Positions 20,334-29,667 of a stretch of 64,000 nucleotides of DNA are shown in pieces. Within the stretch, counting starts at the first letter, position 1, and the number at the start of each line of letters is the position of its first letter. This DNA comes from Caldovatus sediminis (GTDB taxonomy: Bacteria; Pseudomonadota; Alphaproteobacteria; Acetobacterales; Acetobacteraceae). Both the position numbers and the translations under genes were made by a program. Location of the stretch: assembly GCF_014644455.1 (NCBI RefSeq), contig NZ_BMKS01000005.1, positions 1 to 64,000 on the forward strand, in the 5' to 3' direction. The notes below the pieces were generated by a model that was not told the DNA's origin, did no database searches, and was given only the letters and a program-made list of their open reading frames with translations.

Positions 20334-22850
20334 GTGCAAGCCCCCGCCCTGCCCGCCCTGCCCGTCGCCGAGGCGCTCCCGGCCCTGCGCGCCGCGCTGC
20401 GCGCGGGGCCGAGCGCCGTCCTCGTCGCCCCGCCCGGCGCCGGCAAGACCACGCTCGTCCCGCTGGTGCTGCGCGAGGAGCCCTGGGCGGCCTCCGGGAG
20501 GATCCTCGTCCTCGAGCCGCGCCGCGTCGCCGCCCGCGCCGCCGCGCGGCGCATGGCGGCGCTGCTCGGGGAGGCGGGGCCGGGCGGCACGGTCGGCCTC
20601 GCCACCCGGCTGGAGCGCCTGGTCTCGCCGGCGACCCGCGTCGAGGTGGTGACCGAGGGCCTGCTGGTCCGCCGCCTGCAGTCCGATCCCGGCCTCGAGG
20701 GCGTCGCCGCGGTGCTGTTCGACGAGGCGCACGAGCGCCATCTCGACACCGACCTCGCGCTCGCCCTCTGCCTCGACCTGCAGCGGGCGCTGCGGCCGGA
20801 GCTGCGCCTGCTCGCCATGTCGGCGACGCTCGACGCGGCCGGCTTCGCGCGCCTCCTCGGCGACGCGCCGCTGGTCGAGAGCCGGGGCCGCGCCTTCCCG
20901 GTCGCCGTCCGCCACCGCGCGCGCGACCTGCGCGACCCGCGCGACCTGCCGGAGGCGATGGCCGCCGCGATCCGCGAGGCGCTGCGCGAGCATCCCGGCG
21001 ACCTGCTCGCCTTCCTGCCCGGCTGGGGCGAGATCCGCCGCACCGCCGAGCGCCTCGGCGGGATCGAGGCCGAGGTGCTGCCGCTGCACGGCGAGCTGCC
21101 GCCGGCCGATCAGGACCGCGCGCTGGCGCCCTCGGAGCGGCGCAAGGTCGTGCTCGCCACCGCGATCGCCGAGACCTCGCTCACCGTCCCCGGCGTGCGC
21201 ATCGTGGTGGATGGCGGCTTCCGCCGCGCGCCGCGGCTCGATCCGGCGACCGGGCTGACGCGCCTCGTCACGCTGCGCCTCTCCCGCGCCGCGGCGGAGC
21301 AGCGCGCCGGCCGCGCCGGTCGCGAGGCGCCGGGCGTCGCCATCCGGCTGTGGAGCGAGGCGCTGCACCGCGGCCTGCCCGCGCAGGACACGCCGGAGAT
21401 CCTCGAGGCCGAGCTTTCCGGCCTGGCGCTCGATTGCGCCGCCTGGGGCGCCGAGCCCGCCTCGCTCCCCTTCCTCGATCCGCCGCCCGCCGGGGCGCTC
21501 GCCGCCGCGCGCGCGCTGCTGCGCGAGCTCGACGCGCTGGACGCGGAAGGGCGCATCACCGCGATCGGCCGCCGCATGGCGCGGCTCGGCACGCATCCGC
21601 GCCTCGCCCGCATGCTCGTCGCGGCCGAGGGCCCGGGCGAGGGCGCGCTCGCCGCCGACCTCGCCGCGCTGCTGGAGGAGCGCGACCCGATCCGCGGCCG
21701 CGACGCGCCGGCGGACATCCGCCTGCGCCTCGACCTGCTGCATGGCGGCGACCACCCGGCCGCCGACCGCGCCGCGATCCACCGCATCCGCCGCGCCGCC
21801 GCGCTGCACCGGCGCCGGCTCGGCCTGCACGGCGGCACGGCGCCGGAGGGCGATGCGGGCGCGCTGCTCGCCGCCGGCTTCCCGGACCGCATCGCCGCCC
21901 GGCGCGGCGTGATGGACGGCGCCTTCCGCCTCGCCTCGGGCCAGGGCGCGCGGCTCCCCGCGACCGATCCGCTCGGCCGGGCGCCGCTGCTCGCGGTGGC
22001 CGATCTCGACCTCCAGGGCACGGAGGCGCGCATCCGCATGGCCGCCCCGCTCTCCCGCGCCGCGCTGGAGGCCCGCTTCCCCGAGCGCTTCGTGCGCGAG
22101 GAGGGTGCTGCCTTCGACCCGCGCGCCGGCGCCGTCGTCGCCCGCCGCCGCCTGCGCTTCGGCGCGCTGGTGCTGGAGGAGGCGCCGCTGCCGCAGGCGG
22201 ACCCGGCCGCCATCGCCGCCGCCCTGGCCGAGGCCGCCGCCGCGCGCGGCCTGCGCGACCTCGACTGGACGGACGCCGCGCGCCAGCTCCAGGCGCGCAT
22301 CCTCTGGCTGCGCCGGGTGGAGGGCGCGGACTGGCCCGACGTCTCCGACACGGCGCTCGCCGCGCGCGCGCAGGACTGGCTCGCGCCGCATCTGCATGGC
22401 CGCGGCACGCGCCTCGCCGACCTCGCCGCGCTCGACCTCTGCGCGCTGCTCGCCGGCCTGCTCACCCGGGAGCAGCGCCGCCGCCTCGACGCCGCCCTGC
22501 CGGCCAGCGTCGCGCTGCCCGGCGGCCGCAGCGCCGCGATCGACTACGCGCGCGAGACGCCGACGCTCGCGGCGCGCGCGCAGCACCTCTACGGCCTCGC
22601 CGAGCTGCCGCGGCTCGCCGAGGGGCGGGTGCCGCTGCAGGCGGCGCTGCTCTCCCCGGCCGGGCGGCCGATCGCCGTCACCGGCGACCTCGCCGGCTTC
22701 TGGCGCGGCGCCTGGGCGGAGGTGCGCAAGGAGATGCGCGGCCGCTACCCGAAGCACGCCTGGCCGGAGGATCCGACACGGCCGCTGCCGCCGCAGGCGC
22801 CGCGACAGGGACGGCCGGACGGCCAGCGCCCCGTGCCGTCGGCCCGTTGA
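20334..22850 (+). CDS. hrpB: ATP-dependent RNA helicase HrpB
   Basis: The 838-residue protein is a DEAH-box helicase of the HrpB group. Walker A is PPGAGKTT (residues 33-40), the DEAH box is at 130-133 (FDEAHERHLDTD) and motif VI is the QRAGRAGR segment. The C-terminal HrpB-specific domain contains RYPKHAWPEDP near the end. The only reasonable start is GTG 20334. HrpB's cellular role is not settled; RNA unwinding is likely. Confidence 0.96.
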   Translation: MQAPALPALPVAEALPALRAALRAGPSAVLVAPPGAGKTTLVPLVLREEPWAASGRILVLEPRRVAARAAARRMAALLGEAGPGGTVGLATRLERLVSPATRVEVVTEGLLVRRLQSDPGLEGVAAVLFDEAHERHLDTDLALALCLDLQRALRPELRLLAMSATLDAAGFARLLGDAPLVESRGRAFPVAVRHRARDLRDPRDLPEAMAAAIREALREHPGDLLAFLPGWGEIRRTAERLGGIEAEVLPLHGELPPADQDRALAPSERRKVVLATAIAETSLTVPGVRIVVDGGFRRAPRLDPATGLTRLVTLRLSRAAAEQRAGRAGREAPGVAIRLWSEALHRGLPAQDTPEILEAELSGLALDCAAWGAEPASLPFLDPPPAGALAAARALLRELDALDAEGRITAIGRRMARLGTHPRLARMLVAAEGPGEGALAADLAALLEERDPIRGRDAPADIRLRLDLLHGGDHPAADRAAIHRIRRAAALHRRRLGLHGGTAPEGDAGALLAAGFPDRIAARRGVMDGAFRLASGQGARLPATDPLGRAPLLAVADLDLQGTEARIRMAAPLSRAALEARFPERFVREEGAAFDPRAGAVVARRRLRFGALVLEEAPLPQADPAAIAAALAEAAAARGLRDLDWTDAARQLQARILWLRRVEGADWPDVSDTALAARAQDWLAPHLHGRGTRLADLAALDLCALLAGLLTREQRRRLDAALPASVALPGGRSAAIDYARETPTLAARAQHLYGLAELPRLAEGRVPLQAALLSPAGRPIAVTGDLAGFWRGAWAEVRKEMRGRYPKHAWPEDPTRPLPPQAPRQGRPDGQRPVPSAR

Positions 22851-22990
22851 ACGGCATGCGCCGCCCCCCCAGACTCCCGTCATCGGCGGCATCGCCGCGC
22901 CGATTCCGCACACCGGCCGTCCGTTGCCCGACCGGCCGTCCTGCCCGCCGAGCCGTCCCTGGTCCATTGATGCTGAGGATCCGCCGACCG

Positions 22991-24118
22991 ATGCCCCCAT
23001 CCCCTCCGCCCGCGGGAGCCGCCCGCCGCCGTGCCTTCCTCTCCGGAGCGGCGCTTGCCACCCTCGTGCTGGCCTGCTCGCCGGGGCCCGTCGCCACGCT
23101 GCTCGCGCCCGCCCCGGCGCAGGCGCAGCGCGGCCAGTGGGTGCCGGACTTCGCGGACCTCGCCGACCGGGTGCTGCCCGCCGTCGTCAACATCAGCATC
23201 ACCGGCGAGCAGGCCGTGCAGATCCCCCCCGAGCTGCGCGGCACACCCGCGGAGCGCTTCCTGCGCGAGCGGCTGCGCGGCGCGCGCCGCATCATCCGGG
23301 GCGCGGGCTCCGGCTTCATCGTCGATCCGGCGGGCTACGTGGTCACGAACGAGCACGTCGTCGGCAACGCGACGCGCGTCACCGTCTCGCTGCAGGGCGG
23401 GCAGGAGTTCCCGGCCCGCGTGGTGGGCACCGACGACCTCACCGACCTCGCCCTGCTCAAGATCGACGCGCGCCAGCCGCTGCCCTACCTGACCTGGGGC
23501 AGTTCGGCCGCGCTGCGGGTCGGGCAGTGGGTGCTCGCCGCGGGCAATCCCTTCGGGCTCGGCGGCAGCGTGACGGCGGGGATCGTCTCCGCCCGCGGCC
23601 GCGAGATCGGCGCCGGGCCGTTCGACGACTTCATCCAGACCGACGCCGCGATCAACCCCGGCAATTCCGGCGGCCCGCTGTTCAACACGGCCGGCGAGGT
23701 GGTCGGCATCTCGACCGCGATCTACTCGCCGACCGGCGCCTATGCCGGCATCGGCTTCGCCACGCCCTCCGACCTCGCGCGGAGCGTGATCGACCAGATC
23801 CTGCGCGAGGGGCGCATCGACCGCGGCTGGCTCGGGGTGAGCGTGCAGGATCTCGACGGTGCCGGACCGCGGCCGGGCGCCGGCGTGCTCATCGCGGCGG
23901 TGGAGCGCGGCGGCCCGGCGGCACGCGCCGGCCTCCGCCCCGGCGACGTGGTGGTCGCGATCGAGGGGGAGCGGGTGGACAGCTCGCGCACCCTGGTGCG
24001 CAACGTCGCCGCGGTGCCTCCCGGCCAGACCGTGCGCCTGACCGTGCTGCGCGACGGGCGGGAGCGCGAGTTCCGGGTCCAGGTCGGCCGACGCCCGCCG
24101 CCGAACCGCGAGGGCTGA
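22991..24118 (+). CDS. HtrA/DegP-like trypsin-fold serine protease with one PDZ domain
   Basis: The 375-residue protein has an Arg-rich signal region (ARRRAFLSGAALATLVLA) ending near APAQAQ, so it is exported. The catalytic triad is H122 (TNEHVVGNA), D152 (DLTDLALLK) and S226 (NPGNSGGPLFN). A single C-terminal PDZ domain spans about residues 280-370, fewer than DegP/DegQ, so it resembles DegS-type or short HtrA proteins. An upstream ATG at 22970 adds seven residues; a GAGG lies 12 nt before 22991. It precedes a two-component system by 78 bp, suggesting an envelope-stress unit. Confidence 0.93.
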   Translation: MPPSPPPAGAARRRAFLSGAALATLVLACSPGPVATLLAPAPAQAQRGQWVPDFADLADRVLPAVVNISITGEQAVQIPPELRGTPAERFLRERLRGARRIIRGAGSGFIVDPAGYVVTNEHVVGNATRVTVSLQGGQEFPARVVGTDDLTDLALLKIDARQPLPYLTWGSSAALRVGQWVLAAGNPFGLGGSVTAGIVSARGREIGAGPFDDFIQTDAAINPGNSGGPLFNTAGEVVGISTAIYSPTGAYAGIGFATPSDLARSVIDQILREGRIDRGWLGVSVQDLDGAGPRPGAGVLIAAVERGGPAARAGLRPGDVVVAIEGERVDSSRTLVRNVAAVPPGQTVRLTVLRDGREREFRVQVGRRPPPNREG

Positions 24119-24196
24119 CGCGGAGCGCGCCCGCCCTGGCTTCGGCGCCGCCCGCAACCGCGCTACCCTTGCCGCCACCGCTGCCGAGGAGCCACG

Positions 24197-24874
24197 ATGC
24201 GCATCCTGCTGGTCGAGGACGATGCCGAGGTCGCCCGCTTCGTGAAGAAGGGGCTGCAGGAGGCCGGCCATGTCGTCGAGCACGCCGCCAACGGGCGCGA
24301 CGGCCTGTTCCTCGCCGCCTCGGAGCAATTCGACCTGCTCGTCCTCGACCGCATGCTGCCCGGCGGCGTGGACGGCGTCCGCCTGGTCGAGACGCTGCGC
24401 AGCCAGGGCAGCCGCACGCCGGTGCTGTTCCTCTCCGCCCTCTCCGCGGTGGACGAGCGCGTGCGGGGTCTCAAGGCCGGCGGCGACGACTACCTGGTGA
24501 AGCCCTTCGCCTTCGCCGAGCTGCTCGCGCGGGTCGAGGCGCTCGGCCGCCGGCCCGCCACCGACGCGCCCACCACCAAGCTGCGCGTCGCCGACCTCGA
24601 GCTCGACCTCCTCTCGCGCACCGTCACCCGCGGCGGCAAGCGGGTGGAGGTGCAGCCGCGCGAATTCCGGCTGCTCGAGCACCTGATGCGCCACGCCGGG
24701 CAGGTGGTGACCCGCACCATGCTGCTCGAGAAGGTCTGGGACTACCACTTCGACCCGCAGACCAACGTGATCGACGTGCATGTCAGCCGCCTGCGCCAGA
24801 AGCTGGACAAGGGCTTCGACAAGCCGCTGATCCACACCGTGCGCAACGCCGGCTACATGATCCGCGCCGACTAG
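24197..24874 (+). CDS. OmpR-family response regulator
   Basis: The 225-residue protein has a receiver domain (acidic pocket E7/D8/D9, phospho-acceptor D51, K102 in LVKPFAF). It also has a winged-helix DNA-binding domain with REFRLLEHLMRHAGQVVTR and an ending NAGYMIRAD typical of the CopR/CusR/QseB branch. It is 20 bp upstream of the histidine kinase gene and regulates unknown targets, plausibly the neighbouring htrA. Confidence 0.96.
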   Translation: MRILLVEDDAEVARFVKKGLQEAGHVVEHAANGRDGLFLAASEQFDLLVLDRMLPGGVDGVRLVETLRSQGSRTPVLFLSALSAVDERVRGLKAGGDDYLVKPFAFAELLARVEALGRRPATDAPTTKLRVADLELDLLSRTVTRGGKRVEVQPREFRLLEHLMRHAGQVVTRTMLLEKVWDYHFDPQTNVIDVHVSRLRQKLDKGFDKPLIHTVRNAGYMIRAD

Positions 24875-24894
24875 GCGGCCGGGGTCGCGGGCCC

Positions 24895-26415
24895 ATGAAC
24901 CACCTGCCCCCCCGCGCCCGCGCCGCCGCGGCGCCGGGCCGCGCGGCGCCGGACCGGGACGGCGGCGACGGGCTGTCGCCGGGGGCTCCGCCCCCCGGTC
25001 CGCTCCTGCGCCTGCTCCGCAGCGCCGGATTCCGCTTCGCGCTGCTCTTCGCCGCGCTGTTCGCGGGCTCGATCCTCGCCTTCGCCCTGGTGCTCTGGTG
25101 GGGCACCGCCGTCGCGCTCGACCGCCAGACCGACGCGCTGCTCCGCGCCGACGCGCTGGCGCTCGCGGAGCGCTGGCGCGAAGCCGGCGCACCCGGCACC
25201 GCGGAGGCGATCGAGGAGCGGCTCGCGGTGGACGTGGACGCCGCCTCCATCTACCTGCTGCACGGCCCCGACGGACAGCGCCTGGCGGGCAACCTGGACC
25301 GCTGGCCGCCGGAGATCGAGGACGCGGTCACGGCCTGGGCCAACCTCCTCGTCACCCATGACGGGCAAAGCTCGGAGGCGCGGCTCTACGCCACGACGCT
25401 GCCGGGCGGCTACCGCCTGCTGGTCGGGCGCGACGTCGCCGACAAGCTCGCGCTGCGCGAGCTGATCGCGGAGGGGCTGATCTGGGCGGCGGGCTTCGCC
25501 CTGTTCTTCGCCCTCTTCGGCGCCTGGCTGCTGCGCCGCGCGCTCGAGACCCGCCTGCGCCCGGCCTTCGAGACGGCGGCGGCGATCGCCGGCGGCGATC
25601 TCGGGCAGCGCGTCCGGCTCACCGGGCTCGGCGACGAGTTCGACCGGCTGGGCGCGACGATGAACGCCATGCTCGACCGGATCGACCGGCTGATGGCCGG
25701 CGTGAAGGGCGTCTCCGACGCCGTCGCGCACGACCTGCGCACCCCGATCGCGCGGGCGCGCGCCAAGCTCGAGGACGCGCTGCGCAGCACGCCGGAGCCG
25801 GGCACGCCGGACGGGCGGGCGCTCCGCGCGGCGGTGGAGGCCGGCATCGCCGACCTCGACGCCATCACCCGCGTCTTCCAGGCCCTGCTGCGCATCGCCG
25901 AGGCCGAGGCCGGCGCCCGCCGCGCCGCCTTCGCGCCGCTCGACCTGGTGCCGCTGCTCGCCGACCTCGCCGAGTTCTACGGCGCCGCGGCGGAGGCGCG
26001 CGGCCAGCGGCTGGAGACCGCGCTGCCGGACTCGGTCCGGCTGACCGGCGACCGCGACCTTCTGCTCCAGGCCGTGGCCAACCTGCTCGACAATGCGGTG
26101 AAGTTCGGCCCGGCCGGCGGCACGGTGCGCCTCTCCGCCCGCACGCTCGACGAGCCGGGTCCGGCCGGGGCGCCCCTCGCCGCCGAGGTGACGGTTTCCG
26201 ACGAGGGGCCCGGCCTCGCCCCCGCCGACCGCGCGCGCGCCGGCGAGCGGTTCTTCCGCGCCGATTCCTCCCGCGGCACGCCGGGATCGGGGCTCGGCCT
26301 GTCGCTGGTGCTGGCGGTGGCGCACCTGCACCAGGGCGAACTGGCGCTGGAGGACGCCGAGCCCGGGCGGCGTCCGCCGGGGCTGCGGGCGAGGCTGCGG
26401 CTCGCCTCGGGATGA
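24895..26415 (+). CDS. Sensor histidine kinase
   Basis: The 506-residue protein has a proline-rich cytoplasmic N-terminus, a first helix (FALLFAALFAGSILAFALVLWW), a periplasmic sensor domain of about 130 residues and a second helix. A HAMP linker, the H-box SDAVAHDLRTPIAR and the N/G1/G2 ATP-binding boxes (NLLDNAVKFG, DEGPGLA, GSGLGLSLV) follow. This matches the CusS/QseC-type partner of the upstream OmpR regulator. The sensor domain gives no ligand clue. Confidence 0.95.
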   Translation: MNHLPPRARAAAAPGRAAPDRDGGDGLSPGAPPPGPLLRLLRSAGFRFALLFAALFAGSILAFALVLWWGTAVALDRQTDALLRADALALAERWREAGAPGTAEAIEERLAVDVDAASIYLLHGPDGQRLAGNLDRWPPEIEDAVTAWANLLVTHDGQSSEARLYATTLPGGYRLLVGRDVADKLALRELIAEGLIWAAGFALFFALFGAWLLRRALETRLRPAFETAAAIAGGDLGQRVRLTGLGDEFDRLGATMNAMLDRIDRLMAGVKGVSDAVAHDLRTPIARARAKLEDALRSTPEPGTPDGRALRAAVEAGIADLDAITRVFQALLRIAEAEAGARRAAFAPLDLVPLLADLAEFYGAAAEARGQRLETALPDSVRLTGDRDLLLQAVANLLDNAVKFGPAGGTVRLSARTLDEPGPAGAPLAAEVTVSDEGPGLAPADRARAGERFFRADSSRGTPGSGLGLSLVLAVAHLHQGELALEDAEPGRRPPGLRARLRLASG

Positions 26416-26446
26416 CCGAAGCGTCATCCGCGGGACAGCGCGACGC

Positions 26447-26740
26447 ATGGCGCCGCGCCGCAGTCTCCCGGCAATGCGTCGTGGGTTCGCCGCGGTCCTG
26501 CTCTGCCTCCTCGCCCCGCTGCCGGGCGCACCGGCCGAAGACACCACGCCGGTGCGGGTCACCACCGACACGCGGGAGTATTGCCTCGCCCTCGCCGAGC
26601 GCTTCGCGGCGCTGCGCGCGGTGGCGCCGCCGTCTGCGCTGGCGCTGGCGGCGGACGGAATGCGGCTGTGCGGCAACGGCCATGTGCGCACCGGCGTGGC
26701 CAGGCTGCGCCGCGCCATCCGACTCGCCAGGCCGGAGTGA
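26447..26740 (+). CDS. Small secreted protein, 97 residues
   Basis: The protein starts with a signal peptide (AAVLLCLLAPLPGAPAE). The mature part is about 65 residues with two cysteines, TREYCLALAERF and DGMRLCGNGH, and a C-terminal RTGVARLRRAIRLAR helix. It follows the kinase by 31 bp and could be part of the same transcript, for example a periplasmic accessory of the system. No family is recognised. A second ATG at 26474 is possible. Confidence 0.6.
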   Translation: MAPRRSLPAMRRGFAAVLLCLLAPLPGAPAEDTTPVRVTTDTREYCLALAERFAALRAVAPPSALALAADGMRLCGNGHVRTGVARLRRAIRLARPE

Positions 26741-26745
26741 CCGCG

Positions 26746-26765
26746 CGGGCGGCCGCCGCCGCCCG
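26746..26765 (+). terminator. Hairpin after the two-component operon
   Basis: An 8-bp stem (CGGGCGGC / GCCGCCCG) with a CGCC loop begins 6 bp after the stop of the small secreted protein gene. No T-run follows. Such stems also arise by chance in this base composition, so confidence is limited. Confidence 0.3.
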
Positions 26766-26845
26766 GCGCCGCGCGGGCAGGACCCGCGGGCCGCGCCGCG
26801 CCGCGCCGAAGCCGGTTCTCCCGGGCCGCTCTCGGGCCGCGGCCG

Positions 26846-28060
26846 GTGAGTGCCGCCGGCATCCTCCGGCCGGCCCTGGCCGGGGCCTGCGCGACGGGTG
26901 CGGGCAACGGCCTGGCGCGCTTCGGCTTCGTGCCGCTGTTCCCGGCGATGGTCGCCGCCGGCTGGGTGGGGGGCGGCGAGGCGGCGCTGCTCGGGGCGGT
27001 CAACCTCGCCGGCTACCTGGCGGGGACGCTGGCCGGCTGGCCGCTGGCGCGCGCGGTGGGGGTGCCGCGGGCGCTGGACGCGGCGATGGCGCTGGTCGTG
27101 GCGAGCCTCGCCGCCTGCGCGGCGAATCTCGGCCTGTGGTGGTTCGTACCCTGGCGGACCCTGGCAGGCGTGGCGGGCGGCGTGCTGATGGCGCTGGCCG
27201 GACCGGCGGTGCTCTCCGTCGTGCCGCCGCCGAGGCGGGGCATGGCGAGCGGGGTGGTGATCTCGGGGGTTGGGAGCGGGGTGATGCTGGTCTCGCTCGC
27301 CGTGCCGGTGCTGCTCGGGCGCGGCGGGCTGCCGGGGGCGTGGCTCGGGCTGGCGGGGCTGGTGGCCGCGCTCTGGGCCTTCGCGCATCCGCGCTGGCCG
27401 CGCCCTGCGGCGGGCGAGGCGAGCGGGGACCGGGACGGCGCCCCCGGGGCCGCGGTGGCGCCGGCGCGGGCGATGCCGCGAATGGTGCGGCCGCTGGTCG
27501 CCTACGGGATCTCCGGCGCCGGGATGGTGGCGCCGATGGTCTACCTGGCCGACCTCGCGGTGCGCGGCCGGGGGCTGGGTGTCGCCGCCGGGGCGTGGAT
27601 CTGGCTGCTGTTCGGCCTCGGCGGCGTGGCCGGGACGCTGGCCGGCGGGCGCATGTCGGACCGCATCGGCGGGCGGCGCGCCTTCGTGCTGTGGCTGCTG
27701 GTGCAGGTGGCGGCGGTCGGGCTCTGCCTGGCGCCGGCGGTGCCGGCGCTGACCGCCGGCGCCTGGCTCGGCGGCTTCGCGGGGATGGGGGTGACGGCGG
27801 TGGCGCTCGCCGCCGCGCGCGAGCGGGCCGGCGAGGCGGCCGGGCTGGCGTTCGCCCGCATGACGGCGAGCTATGCGGTGGCGCAGGCGGCGGTCGGCTT
27901 CGTCCTGGCGGCGCTGTTCGCCGCCACGGGGGAGAGCCACGCGGCGGTGTTCGGCGCCTGCCTCGCACTGTCGGCCGTCGCGGCGGCGGTCGCGGCGACG
28001 GACCTGCGCGGGCCGCCCCCGCCGCCCGACGCGGCGGACCGGACCGGGCGGCCGCTATAG
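26846..28060 (+). CDS. YbfB/YjiJ-family MFS transporter
   Basis: The 404-residue protein has about 12 membrane helices. Its N-terminus, GACATGAGNGLARFGFVPLFPAM in two parts, is the hallmark of the YbfB/YjiJ group, where an arginine and phenylalanines sit in helix I. The middle holds GAGMVAPMVYLAD-like and GGRMSDRIGGRRAF loop motifs of MFS carriers. The start is GTG 26846. The substrate is unknown. It converges with the amidase gene, overlapping by 6 bp. Confidence 0.88.
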   Translation: MSAAGILRPALAGACATGAGNGLARFGFVPLFPAMVAAGWVGGGEAALLGAVNLAGYLAGTLAGWPLARAVGVPRALDAAMALVVASLAACAANLGLWWFVPWRTLAGVAGGVLMALAGPAVLSVVPPPRRGMASGVVISGVGSGVMLVSLAVPVLLGRGGLPGAWLGLAGLVAALWAFAHPRWPRPAAGEASGDRDGAPGAAVAPARAMPRMVRPLVAYGISGAGMVAPMVYLADLAVRGRGLGVAAGAWIWLLFGLGGVAGTLAGGRMSDRIGGRRAFVLWLLVQVAAVGLCLAPAVPALTAGAWLGGFAGMGVTAVALAAARERAGEAAGLAFARMTASYAVAQAAVGFVLAALFAATGESHAAVFGACLALSAVAAAVAATDLRGPPPPPDAADRTGRPL

Positions 28061-29461
28061 CGGCGGCCGCCGCTCCGCCCAGCCCGCCGCGCGCTCGTAT
28101 GCCGCCGCGGCGCGGTAGAGCAGCGCCTCCGACCAGTAGGGTCCGACGAGCTGCATGCCGATCGGCAGCGCCGCCGCCGCGCTCAGCCCGCACATCACCG
28201 AGACCGCCGGGTGGCCCGTCACGTTGAACGGCGTGCGCGCCTGGCGCGGGTAGGTCCGCTCCGTCTCCGCCGGGTCGTCGAGCCGGCTCGGCGGGTCCAT
28301 GGAGGAGGCGCAGAGCAGCAGGTCCACCTCGCGGAACGCCGCCTCCACCGCCGCCACCAGCTCGCGCCGCCGGCGCTGCGCCTGCACGTAGTCCACGCCG
28401 GAGACGAACATCCCCGGCAGCAGGCGGCGCAGCGTCACCGGGGCGTAGTCGCCGGGGCGCGCGCGCAGCCAGGGCTCGTGCACCGCCGCCGCCTCGCTGG
28501 TGAGGATCACACGGTTCACCGCCGCGAAGTCGCCGAGCCTCGGCAGGGCGATGTCGCGCACCGCGGCGCCCTCGCGCGCGAGCAGGCGCGCCGCCTCCTC
28601 GAGCGCGGCGGCGACGTCGGCGGTGGCCGGCGTGTCGGTCTCGTGGAAGTGGCGGACGAAGCCGATGGAGAGGCCCCTGAGGCCGCGGTCGAGGTCGCGC
28701 GTGTAGTCCTCCGCCGGCCGCTCGACGCTGCCGGGGTCGAGCGGGTCATGCCCCGCCATCGCGTTCAGCAGCAGCGCGTTGTCCGCCACCGTCCGCGTCA
28801 TCGGCCCGACATGGTCGAGGGTGAAGGAGAGCGGGAACACGCCGCGGCGCGAGACCAGGCCGTAGGTCGGCTTCATCCCGACGATGCCGCACTGCGTCGC
28901 CGGGTTGCGCACGCTCCCGCCGGTGTCCGAGCCGAGCGCCGCCGGCAGCATCCGCGCCGCCACCGCCGCGCCGGAGCCGGAGGAGGAGCCGCCCGGGTGG
29001 TGCGCCGGGTTCCACGGGTTGCGCGCCGGCGGGAAGGGCAGGTCGAAGGTCGGGCCGCCGAGCGCGAACTCGTGCGTCGCGAGCTTGCCCGGGAACACCG
29101 CCCCCGCCGCGCGCAGCCGCGCCACCACCGCGGCGTCCTCGCGCTTCAGGTTGTCGAGCAGGATCCGGGAGTGGCAGGTCGTCGGGTGCCCGGCGAGATC
29201 AATGATGTCCTTGAGCCCGACCGGCAGCCCGTGCAGCGGCGAACGCGGGCCGGAGCGGGCGATCTCCGCCTCCGCCGCGCGCGCCGCCGCCTCCGCCTCG
29301 TCCCAGAGCGGGCGGACGAAGGCGTTGAGCCGCGGCTCGAGCGCGGCCGCGCGGTCGCGGAAGGCGCGCAGGTACTCGACGGGCGAGAGCCGCCTGCCGC
29401 GGATCAGCGCCGCGGCCTCGGTCAGGGTGAGCTCGTGCGGGGCGGCGGGGAGCGTGCTCAT
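28055..29461 (-). CDS. Amidase-signature family hydrolase (AtzE-like)
   Basis: The 468-residue protein has the amidase-signature Ser-cisSer-Lys site: K84 in VGLKDIID, the GGSSSGSGAAV loop (157-167) and nucleophile S183 in DTGGSVR. It acts on a small amide or carboxamide substrate. Its start overlaps the stop of a small AtzG-like gene by 4 bp, an arrangement known for 1-carboxybiuret hydrolase (AtzE with AtzG) and analogous to GatA-GatC. The exact substrate is not determined; no cyanuric-acid genes are nearby. Confidence 0.92.
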   Translation of the reverse strand: MSTLPAAPHELTLTEAAALIRGRRLSPVEYLRAFRDRAAALEPRLNAFVRPLWDEAEAAARAAEAEIARSGPRSPLHGLPVGLKDIIDLAGHPTTCHSRILLDNLKREDAAVVARLRAAGAVFPGKLATHEFALGGPTFDLPFPPARNPWNPAHHPGGSSSGSGAAVAARMLPAALGSDTGGSVRNPATQCGIVGMKPTYGLVSRRGVFPLSFTLDHVGPMTRTVADNALLLNAMAGHDPLDPGSVERPAEDYTRDLDRGLRGLSIGFVRHFHETDTPATADVAAALEEAARLLAREGAAVRDIALPRLGDFAAVNRVILTSEAAAVHEPWLRARPGDYAPVTLRRLLPGMFVSGVDYVQAQRRRRELVAAVEAAFREVDLLLCASSMDPPSRLDDPAETERTYPRQARTPFNVTGHPAVSVMCGLSAAAALPIGMQLVGPYWSEALLYRAAAAYERAAGWAERRPPL

Positions 29462-29667
29462 CGGCCGCCCTCCTGCGCGGCGGGAACGCGGTAGGCCGGC
29501 ATCGGCTCCGCCGCGGGGTCGGCCGGACGGGCGAAGCCCGTGCGCAGTCCGCGCGCGGCGGCGACGGCCTCGAGGACCGCCTCGCGGTGCTCCTCCCAGG
29601 CCCTGGCCAGGCCGGCGGCGCGCGCCAGGGCCTCGGCCTCGCGTTCCGTCGCCTCGTCCTTGCCCAT
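29458..29667 (-). CDS. AtzG-like (DUF4089) small subunit
   Basis: This 69-residue helical protein ends PAAEPMPAYRVP, resembling the EPAPVFRP-like tail of AtzG/DUF4089 proteins. These pair with AtzE amidases much as GatC pairs with GatA. The helix pattern AAGLARAWEEHREAVLEAV also fits. Its stop codon overlaps the start of the amidase gene (tcat), so the two are coupled and probably form one complex. The start is ATG 29667. The assignment rests on context and motif. Confidence 0.7.
   Translation of the reverse strand: MGKDEATEREAEALARAAGLARAWEEHREAVLEAVAAARGLRTGFARPADPAAEPMPAYRVPAAQEGGR

Noticed and set aside
18564-23000. 1478-residue minus-strand frame
   Set aside because: It is the antisense or alternative-frame shadow of hrpB and the antiporter gene.
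22105-24894. 5' part of a 1436-residue plus-strand frame
   Set aside because: Only the end, from ATG 24895, is the histidine kinase; upstream it runs out of frame through hrpB, htrA and the response regulator gene.
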